A stretch of 64,000 nt of DNA from Algibacter sp. L3A6 (GTDB lineage: Bacteria > Bacteroidota > Bacteroidia > Flavobacteriales > Flavobacteriaceae): contig NZ_CP047030.1 in NCBI RefSeq assembly GCF_009796825.1, positions 3,470,501-3,534,500 of the forward strand, in the 5' to 3' direction. Shown piece after piece: positions 26,651 to 34,880 of this stretch (its first letter is position 1; each line of letters begins with the position of its first letter). The notes beneath the pieces were generated by a model, which saw only the letters and a program-made list of their open reading frames with translations, ran no database searches and was not told the origin of the DNA. The position numbers were made by a program, and so were the translations under genes.

Positions 26651-27424
26651 ATGAAAACAAATTTTAAAGTATTAGCCGTTACAGCTATTTTCGGACTCCT
26701 ATTAAACTCGTGTAGTAGCGATGATACTGAAACACTAGACGCTCCTGTGATCTCTGGTTTTGAGTATGGCGAAGGTTCTACACATTCTACAGATTTAGTA
26801 GCTTATAAAGGTTCAGATATTCATCTAGAAGCTGTTATTTCTGCCGAAGCCGTAGTAAGTAGTATTACACTTTCTATCCATGCTCACGATTTAACTCCAG
26901 GTGAGGATGAGGTAGATTGGGATTTTGAACAAGTATTTACAGATGCTAATTATTTAGTGATCAATCCTACATTTCATGAGCATGTAGATATACCAAATAA
27001 TATCCCTGTTGGAGAATATCATGTAGAATTAACGGTTGTTGATGAGCAAGGTAATAGCACAGAGATTGAAGGTGATCTGCAAATTTTAGATAGTATCACC
27101 ATAAGTGAAGCGTCTATAGATTCTACAGTGGTACGAGGTAATGATTTTCATGTAGAGTTTATGATTGATGCAGTAAACGGCATCCACAATATTACAGTTG
27201 ATTTTCATGCCGATGGCGTTACTGTAGGTGAAGGGGAAGTAGAATGGGATTACGAAGAAGAGTTTTTAGATGGTTACCATGAAGAAACTGAAATAGAATT
27301 CCATGAGCATTTTGATGTTCCTGCTACAACACCAGCTGGAGAATATCATTTAAGCTTTGTTGTTGAAGATGAAGAAGGAAATACAAAAACATACGAATCT
27401 CATATAGATATTACAGTAGAATAA
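26651..27424 (+). CDS. DUF4625 lipoprotein with two repeats
   Basis: A 257-residue lipoprotein (lipobox LLNSC) with a Ser/Asp linker typical of surface-bound Bacteroidota lipoproteins. It carries two DUF4625 beta-sandwich copies (about 35-145 and 148-255). Each has a His motif: SIHAHDLTPGEDEVDWDFEQ with FHEHVDIP in the first, and VDFHADGVTVGEGEVEWDYE with FHEHFDVP in the second. The spacing suggests paired metal sites, probably on the cell surface beside the receptor. DUF4625 has no known biochemical function; metal binding is my inference. Confidence 0.85.
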   Translation: MKTNFKVLAVTAIFGLLLNSCSSDDTETLDAPVISGFEYGEGSTHSTDLVAYKGSDIHLEAVISAEAVVSSITLSIHAHDLTPGEDEVDWDFEQVFTDANYLVINPTFHEHVDIPNNIPVGEYHVELTVVDEQGNSTEIEGDLQILDSITISEASIDSTVVRGNDFHVEFMIDAVNGIHNITVDFHADGVTVGEGEVEWDYEEEFLDGYHEETEIEFHEHFDVPATTPAGEYHLSFVVEDEEGNTKTYESHIDITVE

Positions 27425-27434
27425 ATACAATTAT

Positions 27435-27468
27435 ACCGCATAGCAGCTCATGGTGCTATGCGGTTTTT
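27435..27468 (+). terminator. Terminator or attenuator between the two DUF4625 genes
   Basis: ACCGCATAGCA at 27435-27445 pairs perfectly with TGCTATGCGGT at 27454-27464 and five T follow. It lies 12 bases before the next gene, so it may lower expression of the second lipoprotein relative to the first. Confidence 0.8.
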
Positions 27469-27480
27469 AAAACTAATAAA

Positions 27481-27963
27481 ATGAAATTTATATCAAAATA
27501 TAATTACCTAAGCGTATTGTTTGTTTTAATATTAGTATCCTGCTCCGGAGATGATAGTGCAAATAAAGACGAAGAAAAACCAACAATAAGTATTAATTAC
27601 ACCGAAGGGTTTCCACAGGCCTGCACAGAACTTGTAAAAGGCGAAACCTATACGTTTAAAGCAATGGTTACCGATAATTTAGCCTTGGCTGCTTATAGTT
27701 TGGATATTCATCATAATTTTGACCATCATACGCACGACGATCAAGAAGAAACTTGCGATTTGGGAGATGTGAAAACAGCGGTTAATCCATTTATCTACGT
27801 CGAAAATTTCACAATAGAAGAAGGTTTAACTTCTTATGAAATAAATATTAGTTTAACCATCCCTGATGATATTGATACGGGCGATTATCACTGCGCTTAC
27901 TCGGTAACAGATTTAACAGGTTGGCAAGCTAGAACGTCTATAGATATTAAAATTATTGAATAA
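27481..27963 (+). CDS. DUF4625 lipoprotein, single-domain, His-rich
   Basis: A 160-residue lipoprotein (lipobox LVSCSG) with one DUF4625 domain. It carries a dense histidine cluster, DIHHNFDHHTHDDQEETC, near residues 76-94, and a second site near the end with DYHCAYSV. It probably binds the same metal as its neighbour. The gene ends convergently with, and overlaps by 11 bases, the DUF3307 gene on the other strand. A strong hairpin separates it from the preceding gene. Confidence 0.8.
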   Translation: MKFISKYNYLSVLFVLILVSCSGDDSANKDEEKPTISINYTEGFPQACTELVKGETYTFKAMVTDNLALAAYSLDIHHNFDHHTHDDQEETCDLGDVKTAVNPFIYVENFTIEEGLTSYEINISLTIPDDIDTGDYHCAYSVTDLTGWQARTSIDIKIIE

Positions 27964-28672
27964 GCGATAATACGTACTCGTAAGTCACCCCAAAAATAAC
28001 TGCTAAACCAAAGCTTAACAGAGTTCCTATTAAGATGTATTCGGTAAGCTTACGGTCTTTAGCTTTAGATAAATCGCTAAAACGCAACACCGATTTCGCA
28101 GCAATTATAAAACCAATACCTTCCCAATGTTGTGTAATAATTAATGCAAATACAAACAAACGCTCAAGAATACCAATAAAAGCACCAGCATTTTCTAAAG
28201 ATAGATTACTATTGTTTTCTTTAAAATACCACTTAGAAATTACAGTTTTCATAATGATAGATGAAACCACGGTAACACCTAAAAGCGCAGTGATAAATAA
28301 TAAGAATTTAGGATTGTAAAGTGAGTTTATGTTTAGCTCGTAAGGTTGATAGATGCTAACAACAATAGCTATCACTATTAAATGTGCTAATTGATCTAAA
28401 CCAAATAACAGGCGTCCGTTCGATTTTGTTTTCAGCCTTAGCTTAATAAGATCTATAATGTAGTGAGATAATATAATTGACACAAACGCCAGCCAATACT
28501 CAAAGTTAAATTGAAGCACTACAAGTAAAGCGGCAAAATGTACTAAAATATGATAATATAGATATTTAGACTTATGCTTTTTAGATTCTTTATGTGTAAC
28601 CCACTTTTGAGGTTGCAATAGAAAATCACCTATAAAATGAGCAAGTATGAGTTTTATAAAAAGTATAATCAT
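27953..28672 (-). CDS. DUF3307 membrane protein
   Basis: A 239-residue inner-membrane protein. The N-terminus carries the family motif HFIGDFLLQPQKW (residues 12-24), and five or six hydrophobic helices follow. The start codon overlaps the stop codon of the SatD-like gene (ATGA type overlap), so the two are translationally coupled. SatD/DUF3307 pairs recur in Bacteroidota and Firmicutes with no established function. Confidence 0.85.
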   Translation of the reverse strand: MIILFIKLILAHFIGDFLLQPQKWVTHKESKKHKSKYLYYHILVHFAALLVVLQFNFEYWLAFVSIILSHYIIDLIKLRLKTKSNGRLLFGLDQLAHLIVIAIVVSIYQPYELNINSLYNPKFLLFITALLGVTVVSSIIMKTVISKWYFKENNSNLSLENAGAFIGILERLFVFALIITQHWEGIGFIIAAKSVLRFSDLSKAKDRKLTEYILIGTLLSFGLAVIFGVTYEYVLSLIQ

Positions 28673-29268
28673 AGTGTTTTTACTTGTGCGTTATAGTAGT
28701 TTAATAGTTTAGAAATTTCGTCGAAACCACCACGTTTAAGGCCTTTACTAATATTACTTTGTGTGGTTTCAAAATGGTTGGCAAGCTCTACTTGAGTAAG
28801 TTCTGGATTTTCTATAGCCGTTTTTATAAGTTTTGCTGAGGTTGTGGTCCAACTGTTTATAGTCAGTAAAGCCAATTCGAACATAATATTAGTTTGTAAA
28901 TCAAACTGCTCAAAAGGCGATTTAATAGCGAGAGTTGTTTTCTTTAAATCATCAAAACATTCTCCTGAGTTTATAAAAGCGGTACCGTTAGATTCTGTTA
29001 TTTTGTCCGATGTATAGGTTTTTTCGCCAATACCTATGGCAATTCTAACATCAATATTTTTGAATTGTTTAATACTCGATTTTATTAAAACGGCTGCTTT
29101 TAAAGCGTCTTCTGGAGCTGTTTCTAATTGAAAGCTATCGCCTCTAAAAACATCCCATTGCTTGGGTTGACGGCCATATTGGTTTAAAACCTCCTTAAGA
29201 GCATCTAACCATTTTTTTGGTTCGCTCGATTTTGAGTTAATAATATCTCCGGTTATTATGCTAGTCAT
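28669..29268 (-). CDS. SatD-family protein
   Basis: A 199-residue protein. It starts with the family signature MTSIITGDIINSK and has a central nucleotidyl-cyclase-like fold pattern (WDVFRGDSFQLE and VRIAIGIGEK). A C-terminal helix-turn-helix (about 150-195, VELANHFETTQSNISKGLKR) suggests DNA binding. It overlaps DUF3307 by 4 bases. SatD was named from a Streptococcus acid-tolerance locus and its biochemical role is unknown. The cyclase-like part and HTH together hint at a ligand-sensing regulator of its membrane partner. Confidence 0.8.
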   Translation of the reverse strand: MTSIITGDIINSKSSEPKKWLDALKEVLNQYGRQPKQWDVFRGDSFQLETAPEDALKAAVLIKSSIKQFKNIDVRIAIGIGEKTYTSDKITESNGTAFINSGECFDDLKKTTLAIKSPFEQFDLQTNIMFELALLTINSWTTTSAKLIKTAIENPELTQVELANHFETTQSNISKGLKRGGFDEISKLLNYYNAQVKTL

Positions 29269-29475
29269 TTTATTATGGGCTTCTTTATCAAATGTATTAC
29301 TTTTCTTGTTTATCTCAAAATATATTCCTTTAAAATAGAATATTTAATTTTATTCCTTAATATGGTAATATTTGTGTTTATGCATGTTTAAGGTTATAAT
29401 GAGGTATATATCGTAATTAACTACTATTTCTTTGCTTTAATTCTAAAAGCGAGGAAAATTAAAAATTCAAACTAA

Positions 29476-29483
29476 TATCTTTG
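29476..29483 (+). promoter_or_regulatory. -7 element of mscL
   Basis: TATCTTTG matches TAnnTTTG and lies 15 bases before the mscL start codon. Confidence 0.55.
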
Positions 29484-29497
29484 CATAAAAATTTAAT

Positions 29498-29944
29498 ATG
29501 GGTATGAAGTTATTTAAAGAATTTAAAGAGTTTGCCGTAAAAGGTAACATGATGGATATGGCAGTTGGTATTATAATTGGTGCTGCATTTAATAAGGTAA
29601 TCGATGTTTTAGCGAAAAAAGTAATTTTGCCTCCATTAACTTTATTAACTAGCGGTGTTAACTTTAAAGATCAGCGCCTTATCCTTAAAGATGCTGTTCT
29701 TAATGCTTCAGGAGAAATTTTAACCGATGAGGTTGCTATTGGTTATGGTGCGTTAGGTGAAGCTTTAATCGATTTTTTAATTATTGGTTTTACTATCTTT
29801 ATCGTAGTGAAGTTTATGAATAGATTGAGAAATAAAGCACAAGATTCTGAAGATAAAACGGTTACAACACCTAAAGATATTGAATTATTAGCACGCCTTA
29901 CCGATTTAATGGAAGAGCAAAATAAATTACTGAAATCTAAGTAG
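29498..29944 (+). CDS. mscL: Large-conductance mechanosensitive channel MscL
   Basis: MscL opens under membrane tension on osmotic downshock. The 148-residue protein has the N-terminal amphipathic helix, TM1 with NMMDMAVGIIIGAAFNKV (residues 18-35), a periplasmic loop, TM2 (LIDFLIIGFTIFIVVKF) and a C-terminal cytoplasmic helix (LLARLTDLMEEQNKLL). The length is normal. A small basic protein gene follows after 4 bases. Confidence 0.95.
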   Translation: MGMKLFKEFKEFAVKGNMMDMAVGIIIGAAFNKVIDVLAKKVILPPLTLLTSGVNFKDQRLILKDAVLNASGEILTDEVAIGYGALGEALIDFLIIGFTIFIVVKFMNRLRNKAQDSEDKTVTTPKDIELLARLTDLMEEQNKLLKSK

Positions 29945-29948
29945 CATT

Positions 29949-30101
29949 ATGGGAAAAACAGGGCGTGATAAAAACACGAAAAACAAAGCAAAGCATTCTA
30001 GGTTAATGGATCAAAAGAAGAATAAGAAAAAAGCCGAAATTGCTTTAAGAAAAGAGCGATTAAAGGAAATTATAAAACGTTCGAAAGAGGAGAAGAGTTA
30101 G
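29949..30101 (+). CDS. Small highly basic protein, 50 residues
   Basis: A short open frame starting with MGKTGRDKNTKNKAKHSR and ending KRSKEEKS, with 23 Lys or Arg among 50 residues and no membrane segment. It begins 4 bases after mscL, the usual place for a co-transcribed gene, and ends 2 bases before the LacI-type gene on the other strand. Length, start codon and neat packing suggest a real gene; a nucleic-acid-binding role is only a guess. Confidence 0.65.
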   Translation: MGKTGRDKNTKNKAKHSRLMDQKKNKKKAEIALRKERLKEIIKRSKEEKS

Positions 30102-30103
30102 TT

Positions 30104-31180
30104 TTAACTCTGCTCACTTTCAAACATATATTCACTACGTTCGTTATATTTTACATTTTCTTTTATAAGAATATCGATAGGTAAAAATGTTTTAGAATTT
30201 GGTGCTTTATTTTGAACCAAATAATCGGTTAATATACGCACGGCTTCATAGCCTTGATCGAATGGTTTTTGCGATATTAAAAAAGACACAGAATCGTTTA
30301 ATAGGCATTCTATGTTTTGCGGCGTATTATCAAAACCAATCAGTTTAATATTTTCTAAAGTTTTATTTTCAATACAATCTACAATAATATAAATTCTACT
30401 CGAAGGCACAAAAATCCCTTTAATTTCAGGGTTTTCAATTAAATAGTTGTTTATTTTCTCTTTCGTTTCTAAGGTATTATCTAGGCTGTCTAACTTTAAA
30501 GTTTGACTTTTGGAGCTTAAATTATTTTTAAAAAAATAATCATTAAATCCTTTAATTCGGTTCGATACCGCGTTGTTTTTTAGTATGTTATGTCGTGCTT
30601 GTAGAATTAAAAAAGTTTCAGCATTCGGACTACTAAAATGCATTAATTTTCCAGCAATATATCCAGCATTATAAGAGTCTTGACCAACAAAAGCCATGTT
30701 TTTAAAGCCATCAATATCAATATTCAAAAACAAATAAGGAATGTTTTTATCTTCTAAAAGTGCTACTATTTTTTTCGTTTCTTTCGAAAAGTTTGGCACC
30801 ATAATTACTGCTGTAGGTTTCGATTCTAATAAAGTTTTAAAAGTCTCGAAGTAGGAGTGTGCATCGTATTGATTAAACAGGAAGTTATTAACCTGAATAC
30901 CAAACGTTTTTAAATCATCGGCCGCTTTTAAAATACCCATATGTGGCGATTTCCAAAATAAATCGTCAGCATTATGTTTAGGCATTAGCGTTGCAATAGT
31001 GTGTTTGTTTTTCATGGCAAGCGCACTCGCAATAGGATTTACACTAAAGTTATGCCGATCTAGAATTTCTCTAATCTTTAATTCTGTTTTTTTAGATACA
31101 CCACCGCGATTGTGAATAACGCGATCTACGGTACCTTCAGAAACTTGGGCTTCTTTTGCTATATCTTTTATTGTAATCAT
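30104..31180 (-). CDS. LacI-family transcriptional regulator of uronate genes
   Basis: A 358-residue LacI-type repressor. The N-terminal helix-turn-helix is ITIKDIAKEAQVSEGTVDRV (2-21) with the hinge helix near 50-58 (IASALAMK), followed by a periplasmic-binding-protein-like ligand domain. It is divergent from, and 180 bases away from, the mannonate/glucuronate operon. Two GTGTGC-type palindromes in that gap are its likely operators. The ligand is probably a uronate or a pathway intermediate. It resembles ExuR/UxuR in role but not in family, since those are GntR proteins. Confidence 0.9.
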   Translation of the reverse strand: MITIKDIAKEAQVSEGTVDRVIHNRGGVSKKTELKIREILDRHNFSVNPIASALAMKNKHTIATLMPKHNADDLFWKSPHMGILKAADDLKTFGIQVNNFLFNQYDAHSYFETFKTLLESKPTAVIMVPNFSKETKKIVALLEDKNIPYLFLNIDIDGFKNMAFVGQDSYNAGYIAGKLMHFSSPNAETFLILQARHNILKNNAVSNRIKGFNDYFFKNNLSSKSQTLKLDSLDNTLETKEKINNYLIENPEIKGIFVPSSRIYIIVDCIENKTLENIKLIGFDNTPQNIECLLNDSVSFLISQKPFDQGYEAVRILTDYLVQNKAPNSKTFLPIDILIKENVKYNERSEYMFESEQS

Positions 31181-31275
31181 CTTAAATGGGTCACGTTTAA
31201 CTTTATACGAAGCAATTAGAAACTGAAATGTATAACTTTAATTTCAAGCAATTTAGTTAATATTTTTCATTTTTT

Positions 31276-31287
31276 GTGTGCGCACAC
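31276..31287. promoter_or_regulatory. LacI-type operator 1
   Basis: GTGTGCGCACAC is a perfect 12-bp palindrome with the central CG step typical of LacI-family operators. It lies 13 bases upstream of the -7 element of the uronate operon. Confidence 0.75.
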
Positions 31288-31300
31288 TATTTTTTTTCGT

Positions 31301-31308
31301 TACATTTG
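31301..31308 (+). promoter_or_regulatory. -7 element of the uronate operon
   Basis: TACATTTG matches TAnnTTTG and lies between the two LacI-type operators. The nearest TTG (31274-31276) is 24 bases upstream, longer than the usual spacer. Confidence 0.65.
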
Positions 31309-31309
31309 T

Positions 31310-31321
31310 GTGTGCGTACAC
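31310..31321. promoter_or_regulatory. LacI-type operator 2
   Basis: GTGTGCGTACAC, a near-perfect palindrome with one mismatch to operator 1. It lies directly after the -7 element, over the expected transcription start. Confidence 0.7.
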
Positions 31322-31360
31322 GAAAACGCAAAATTAAAGAAAAATTCAACTATCAAAACT

Positions 31361-32188
31361 ATGAGTAAAGTAATTGTTTTAACAGGAGCAGGAGGCGTTA
31401 TTTGTGGCGCATTAGCCAAAGCATTAGCAAAAGAAGGTCATAAAATTGCCGTTCTAGATTTGCGTAAGGAAGCCGCAGATATTATTGCAAACGAAATTAA
31501 TGCCGCTGGTGGTGTAGCAATTGGTGTTGCTGCCAATGTTTTAGAAAAAGAATCGTTGCAAGAAGCTAAAGATATTGTGAATGCTAAATTAGGTGCTTGC
31601 GATATTTTGATAAACGGAGCAGGAGGGAATCACCCATTAGGGACAACTTCTAATCCTCATTTTGCTGAAGCAGATTTAGAAAATAAAGCAGAAGGCTTTA
31701 AAACCTTTTTCGATTTAGATCCTACAGGTATTAAGTTTGTATTCGATTTAAACTTTTTAGGTACTTTATTACCAACTCAAGTTTTTGCTAAAGATATGGT
31801 AGGTAAAAAAGGGTGTAGTATTTTAAACATTTCATCTATGAATGCTTTTACACCTTTAACTAAAATACCTGCATATAGTGGCGCAAAAGCTGCTGTATCA
31901 AACTTTACACAATGGTTAGCTGTACACTTTTCTAAAGTTGGAATTCGTGTAAATGCATTAGCCCCAGGTTTCTTTTTAACCGATCAAAATAGAAGTTTAC
32001 TTACCGAAAGTGATGGTAGTTTAACAGCACGTGGTAATCAAATTATAGAGCAAACACCAATGGGTAAATTTGGTGAGCCAGAAGATTTAGTGGGTACAAC
32101 TTTATGGTTATGTGGCGAAGGCGCATCATTTGTAACAGGTGTAGTAATCCCTATCGATGGTGGTTTTAGCGCTTATAGTGGTGTTTAA
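31361..32188 (+). CDS. SDR-type D-mannonate oxidoreductase
   Basis: Reduces fructuronate to D-mannonate in uronate breakdown. The 275-residue SDR enzyme has the glycine motif TGAGGVICGALAKALAKEG at residues 8-26, NGAGG with a typical cofactor loop, and YSGAKAAV as the catalytic YxxxK. In this organism group a short-chain dehydrogenase replaces the long-chain UxuB of E. coli. I chose the ATG at 31361, behind the promoter and operators; the longer frame begins inside them at 31274. It is the first gene of the uronate operon. Confidence 0.85.
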   Translation: MSKVIVLTGAGGVICGALAKALAKEGHKIAVLDLRKEAADIIANEINAAGGVAIGVAANVLEKESLQEAKDIVNAKLGACDILINGAGGNHPLGTTSNPHFAEADLENKAEGFKTFFDLDPTGIKFVFDLNFLGTLLPTQVFAKDMVGKKGCSILNISSMNAFTPLTKIPAYSGAKAAVSNFTQWLAVHFSKVGIRVNALAPGFFLTDQNRSLLTESDGSLTARGNQIIEQTPMGKFGEPEDLVGTTLWLCGEGASFVTGVVIPIDGGFSAYSGV

Positions 32189-32246
32189 ATAAATCAAATT
32201 CTGCAAGGTGTTAATCTTGTAAGTTTATAATTAAATATTAAAAATT

Positions 32247-33422
32247 ATGGAACAAACATGGCGTTGGTACGGGCCAAATGATCCCGTATCGTTATCCGAT
32301 ATAAAACAAGCAGGAGCAACAGGTATTGTTTCTGCATTACACCATATTCCTAACGGACAAGTGTGGACTGTAGAAGAAATTCAAAAAAGAAAAGATACTA
32401 TTGAAAAAACGGGTCTTACTTGGAGTGTTGTAGAAAGTGTACCTGTACACGAAACGATTAAAACACGTTCAGGAAATTTTCAAGAGTATATTGAAAATTA
32501 TAAAACTAGTATTAAAAATTTAGCATCTTGTGGTATCCATATTGTATGTTATAATTTTATGCCTGTTTTAGATTGGACACGTACCGATTTAGGGTTTGAA
32601 GTTGAAGATGGTTCTAAAGCCCTTCGATTTGATGTGGTTGCTTTTGCTGCTTTCGAGCTATTTTTATTAAAACGTCCGGGTGCAGAAAACGATTACTCTT
32701 CAGAATTACAAGCCGAAGCTAAAGTTTACGCCGAAAACCTTTCCGAAGAAGATAAAACGCAATTAATTAATAATATAATTGCAGGATTACCAGGAGCAGA
32801 AGAAGGGTATACCTTAGAGCAGTTTCAAACAATATTAGATACTTATGCTGATATTGATGCGCAAAAATTAAGAGAAAACTTAGCAGCATTTTTAAAAGAA
32901 ATTATTCCTGTGGCCTCACAAAATGAGGTATTAATGTGCATTCATCCAGACGATCCACCTTACGCTATTTTAGGCTTGCCTAGAGTTGTGAGTACAGAGG
33001 AAGATTATGCTTATTTATTTGCGCAAGTACCAGATCGATCTAACGGAATTACTTTCTGTACAGGTTCTTTAGGGGTTCGAGCAGATAATGATTTGGTTCA
33101 AATATTCGAGCGTTTTGCCGATCGTGTACACTTTTTACACTTTAGAAGCACACAACGTGATGAAAAAGGAAACTTTTACGAGGCTAACCATTTAGAAGGT
33201 GATGTTGATATGTACAGTGTAGTAAAAGCGGTTGTTTTTGAAGAAAGACGCCGTAAAGCTGCAGGTATGAAAGATGCTTTAATTCCTGTACGTCCTGATC
33301 ATGGACACCAAATGTTAGATGATTTACATAAGAAAACAAACCCAGGTTATTCTGGAATTGGAAGATTGCGTGGTTTAGCAGAGTTGAGAGGATTGGAGTT
33401 TGGAATTTCGAAAAGTGTATAA
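32247..33422 (+). CDS. uxuA: Mannonate dehydratase
   Basis: Converts D-mannonate to 2-keto-3-deoxygluconate with Fe2+ or Mn2+. The 391-residue protein begins with the family signature MEQTWRWYGPNDPVSL, and the metal/substrate His-Asp motifs are present (CIHPDDPP and PVRPDHGHQML). The length is normal. It is the second gene of the operon, 4 bases before uxaC, so the two are likely co-translated. Confidence 0.95.
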   Translation: MEQTWRWYGPNDPVSLSDIKQAGATGIVSALHHIPNGQVWTVEEIQKRKDTIEKTGLTWSVVESVPVHETIKTRSGNFQEYIENYKTSIKNLASCGIHIVCYNFMPVLDWTRTDLGFEVEDGSKALRFDVVAFAAFELFLLKRPGAENDYSSELQAEAKVYAENLSEEDKTQLINNIIAGLPGAEEGYTLEQFQTILDTYADIDAQKLRENLAAFLKEIIPVASQNEVLMCIHPDDPPYAILGLPRVVSTEEDYAYLFAQVPDRSNGITFCTGSLGVRADNDLVQIFERFADRVHFLHFRSTQRDEKGNFYEANHLEGDVDMYSVVKAVVFEERRRKAAGMKDALIPVRPDHGHQMLDDLHKKTNPGYSGIGRLRGLAELRGLEFGISKSV

Positions 33423-33425
33423 ATT

Positions 33426-34841
33426 ATGAGTACCATAAAATCAAAAAACTTTATAACTGATAATTTCTTGTTGCAGTCTGATATTGCCGAAATATTATAT
33501 CATGAGTATGCCAAAGATTTACCAATTATAGATTATCACAACCATTTATCTGCTCAAAAAATAGCAGAGAATAAGCCAGTTAAAAATATTACTGAAGCTT
33601 GGTTAAAGGAAGATCACTATAAATGGCGTGGTATGCGTGCCAATGGTGTCGAAGAGATTAATATTACCGGGGAAGCATCGCAAAAAGATAAATTTTTAAA
33701 TTGGGCAGAAACAGTGCCTTATACTATTAGAAATCCGCTTTTTCACTGGACACAACTAGAATTAAAGCGTTATTTCGATATTGACGATATTCTACAACCT
33801 AGTACAGCCGAAGCTATTTATGAGAAGACGAATAGTGTTTTAGAAAACAAAACACCTGCACAACTTTTGGAAGATATGAAGGTGGAAGTGGTTTGTACAA
33901 CCGATGATCCAACGGACGATTTATTATATCATAAAGCAATTTCAGAAGGCGATTTTTATACCAAAGTATTACCAACGTTTAGAGCTGATAACCTTTTTTT
34001 TATTGGGAAATCTAGCTTTTTAAATTATTTAAAAAAGTTAGGGAATACAGCTGGTTTCAAAATAGATTCGTTAGAAACTTTTTTGAAAGCTATTGATGAA
34101 CGTATTGTTTATTTTAATGCTTTAGGCTGTAAATTATCAGATTTCGGAGTTGGAGAAGCCTTAGAAATGGTCGATTTTACTAACGAAGATGTTAATGAGA
34201 TTTTCGAAAAGAAATTAAAAAACGAAACGCTTTCAACTTTAGAAATAAATACATATCGTTCGTTTCTGTTTTTATACTTAGGAAAAAAATATCACGAATT
34301 CGATTGGGCACAACAATATCACTTAGGCCCAATTAGAAACAATAATTCTCGATTGGTATCTCAAGTTGGTTTAGATGCGGGTTGCGATTCTATTGGCGAT
34401 TTTCCTATGGCAGAATTTATGTCGAAATTATTCAATGCTTTAGAATCAACCGATCAGTTAGCTAAAACCATTACCTATAATTTAAATCCATCGCAAAACG
34501 AAGTATTCGCTACTATGATGGGGAATTTTCAAAATGCAGATGCTCCAGGTAAAATGCAATGGGGTTCTGGTTGGTGGTTTTTAGATCAGAAAGATGGCAT
34601 GGAGAAGCAGCTAAATACACTCTCTAATATGGGCTTATTAAGTCGTTTTGTAGGTATGCTAACGGATAGTCGTAGTTTTTTATCGTTCCCTAGACATGAG
34701 TACTTTAGACGCATTTTATGTAACCTTATGGCAGAAGATGTTAAAAATGGACTTATCCCAAATGATTTAGAATTTATAGGAAAAATAATTCAAAACATTT
34801 GTTATTTTAACGCTGTTGAATATTTTAAATTTAACGACTAG
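33426..34841 (+). CDS. uxaC: Glucuronate isomerase
   Basis: Interconverts D-glucuronate and D-fructuronate (and galacturonate and tagaturonate), the first cytoplasmic step of uronate use. The 471-residue protein shows the metal motif DYHNHLSA near residue 36 and conserved segments such as GCKLSDFGV and YHLGPIRNNNSR. The length fits UxaC. It is followed by a three-gene TRAP transporter, so substrate uptake and breakdown are encoded together. Confidence 0.95.
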   Translation: MSTIKSKNFITDNFLLQSDIAEILYHEYAKDLPIIDYHNHLSAQKIAENKPVKNITEAWLKEDHYKWRGMRANGVEEINITGEASQKDKFLNWAETVPYTIRNPLFHWTQLELKRYFDIDDILQPSTAEAIYEKTNSVLENKTPAQLLEDMKVEVVCTTDDPTDDLLYHKAISEGDFYTKVLPTFRADNLFFIGKSSFLNYLKKLGNTAGFKIDSLETFLKAIDERIVYFNALGCKLSDFGVGEALEMVDFTNEDVNEIFEKKLKNETLSTLEINTYRSFLFLYLGKKYHEFDWAQQYHLGPIRNNNSRLVSQVGLDAGCDSIGDFPMAEFMSKLFNALESTDQLAKTITYNLNPSQNEVFATMMGNFQNADAPGKMQWGSGWWFLDQKDGMEKQLNTLSNMGLLSRFVGMLTDSRSFLSFPRHEYFRRILCNLMAEDVKNGLIPNDLEFIGKIIQNICYFNAVEYFKFND

Positions 34842-34880
34842 ACTAAAACACCAAACTAAACCAAACTAAACTAAATAAGA

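Noticed and set aside
31274..31360. N-terminal extension of the mannonate oxidoreductase
   Set aside because: It overlaps the operators and -7 element, and the Rossmann start fits the ATG at 31361.
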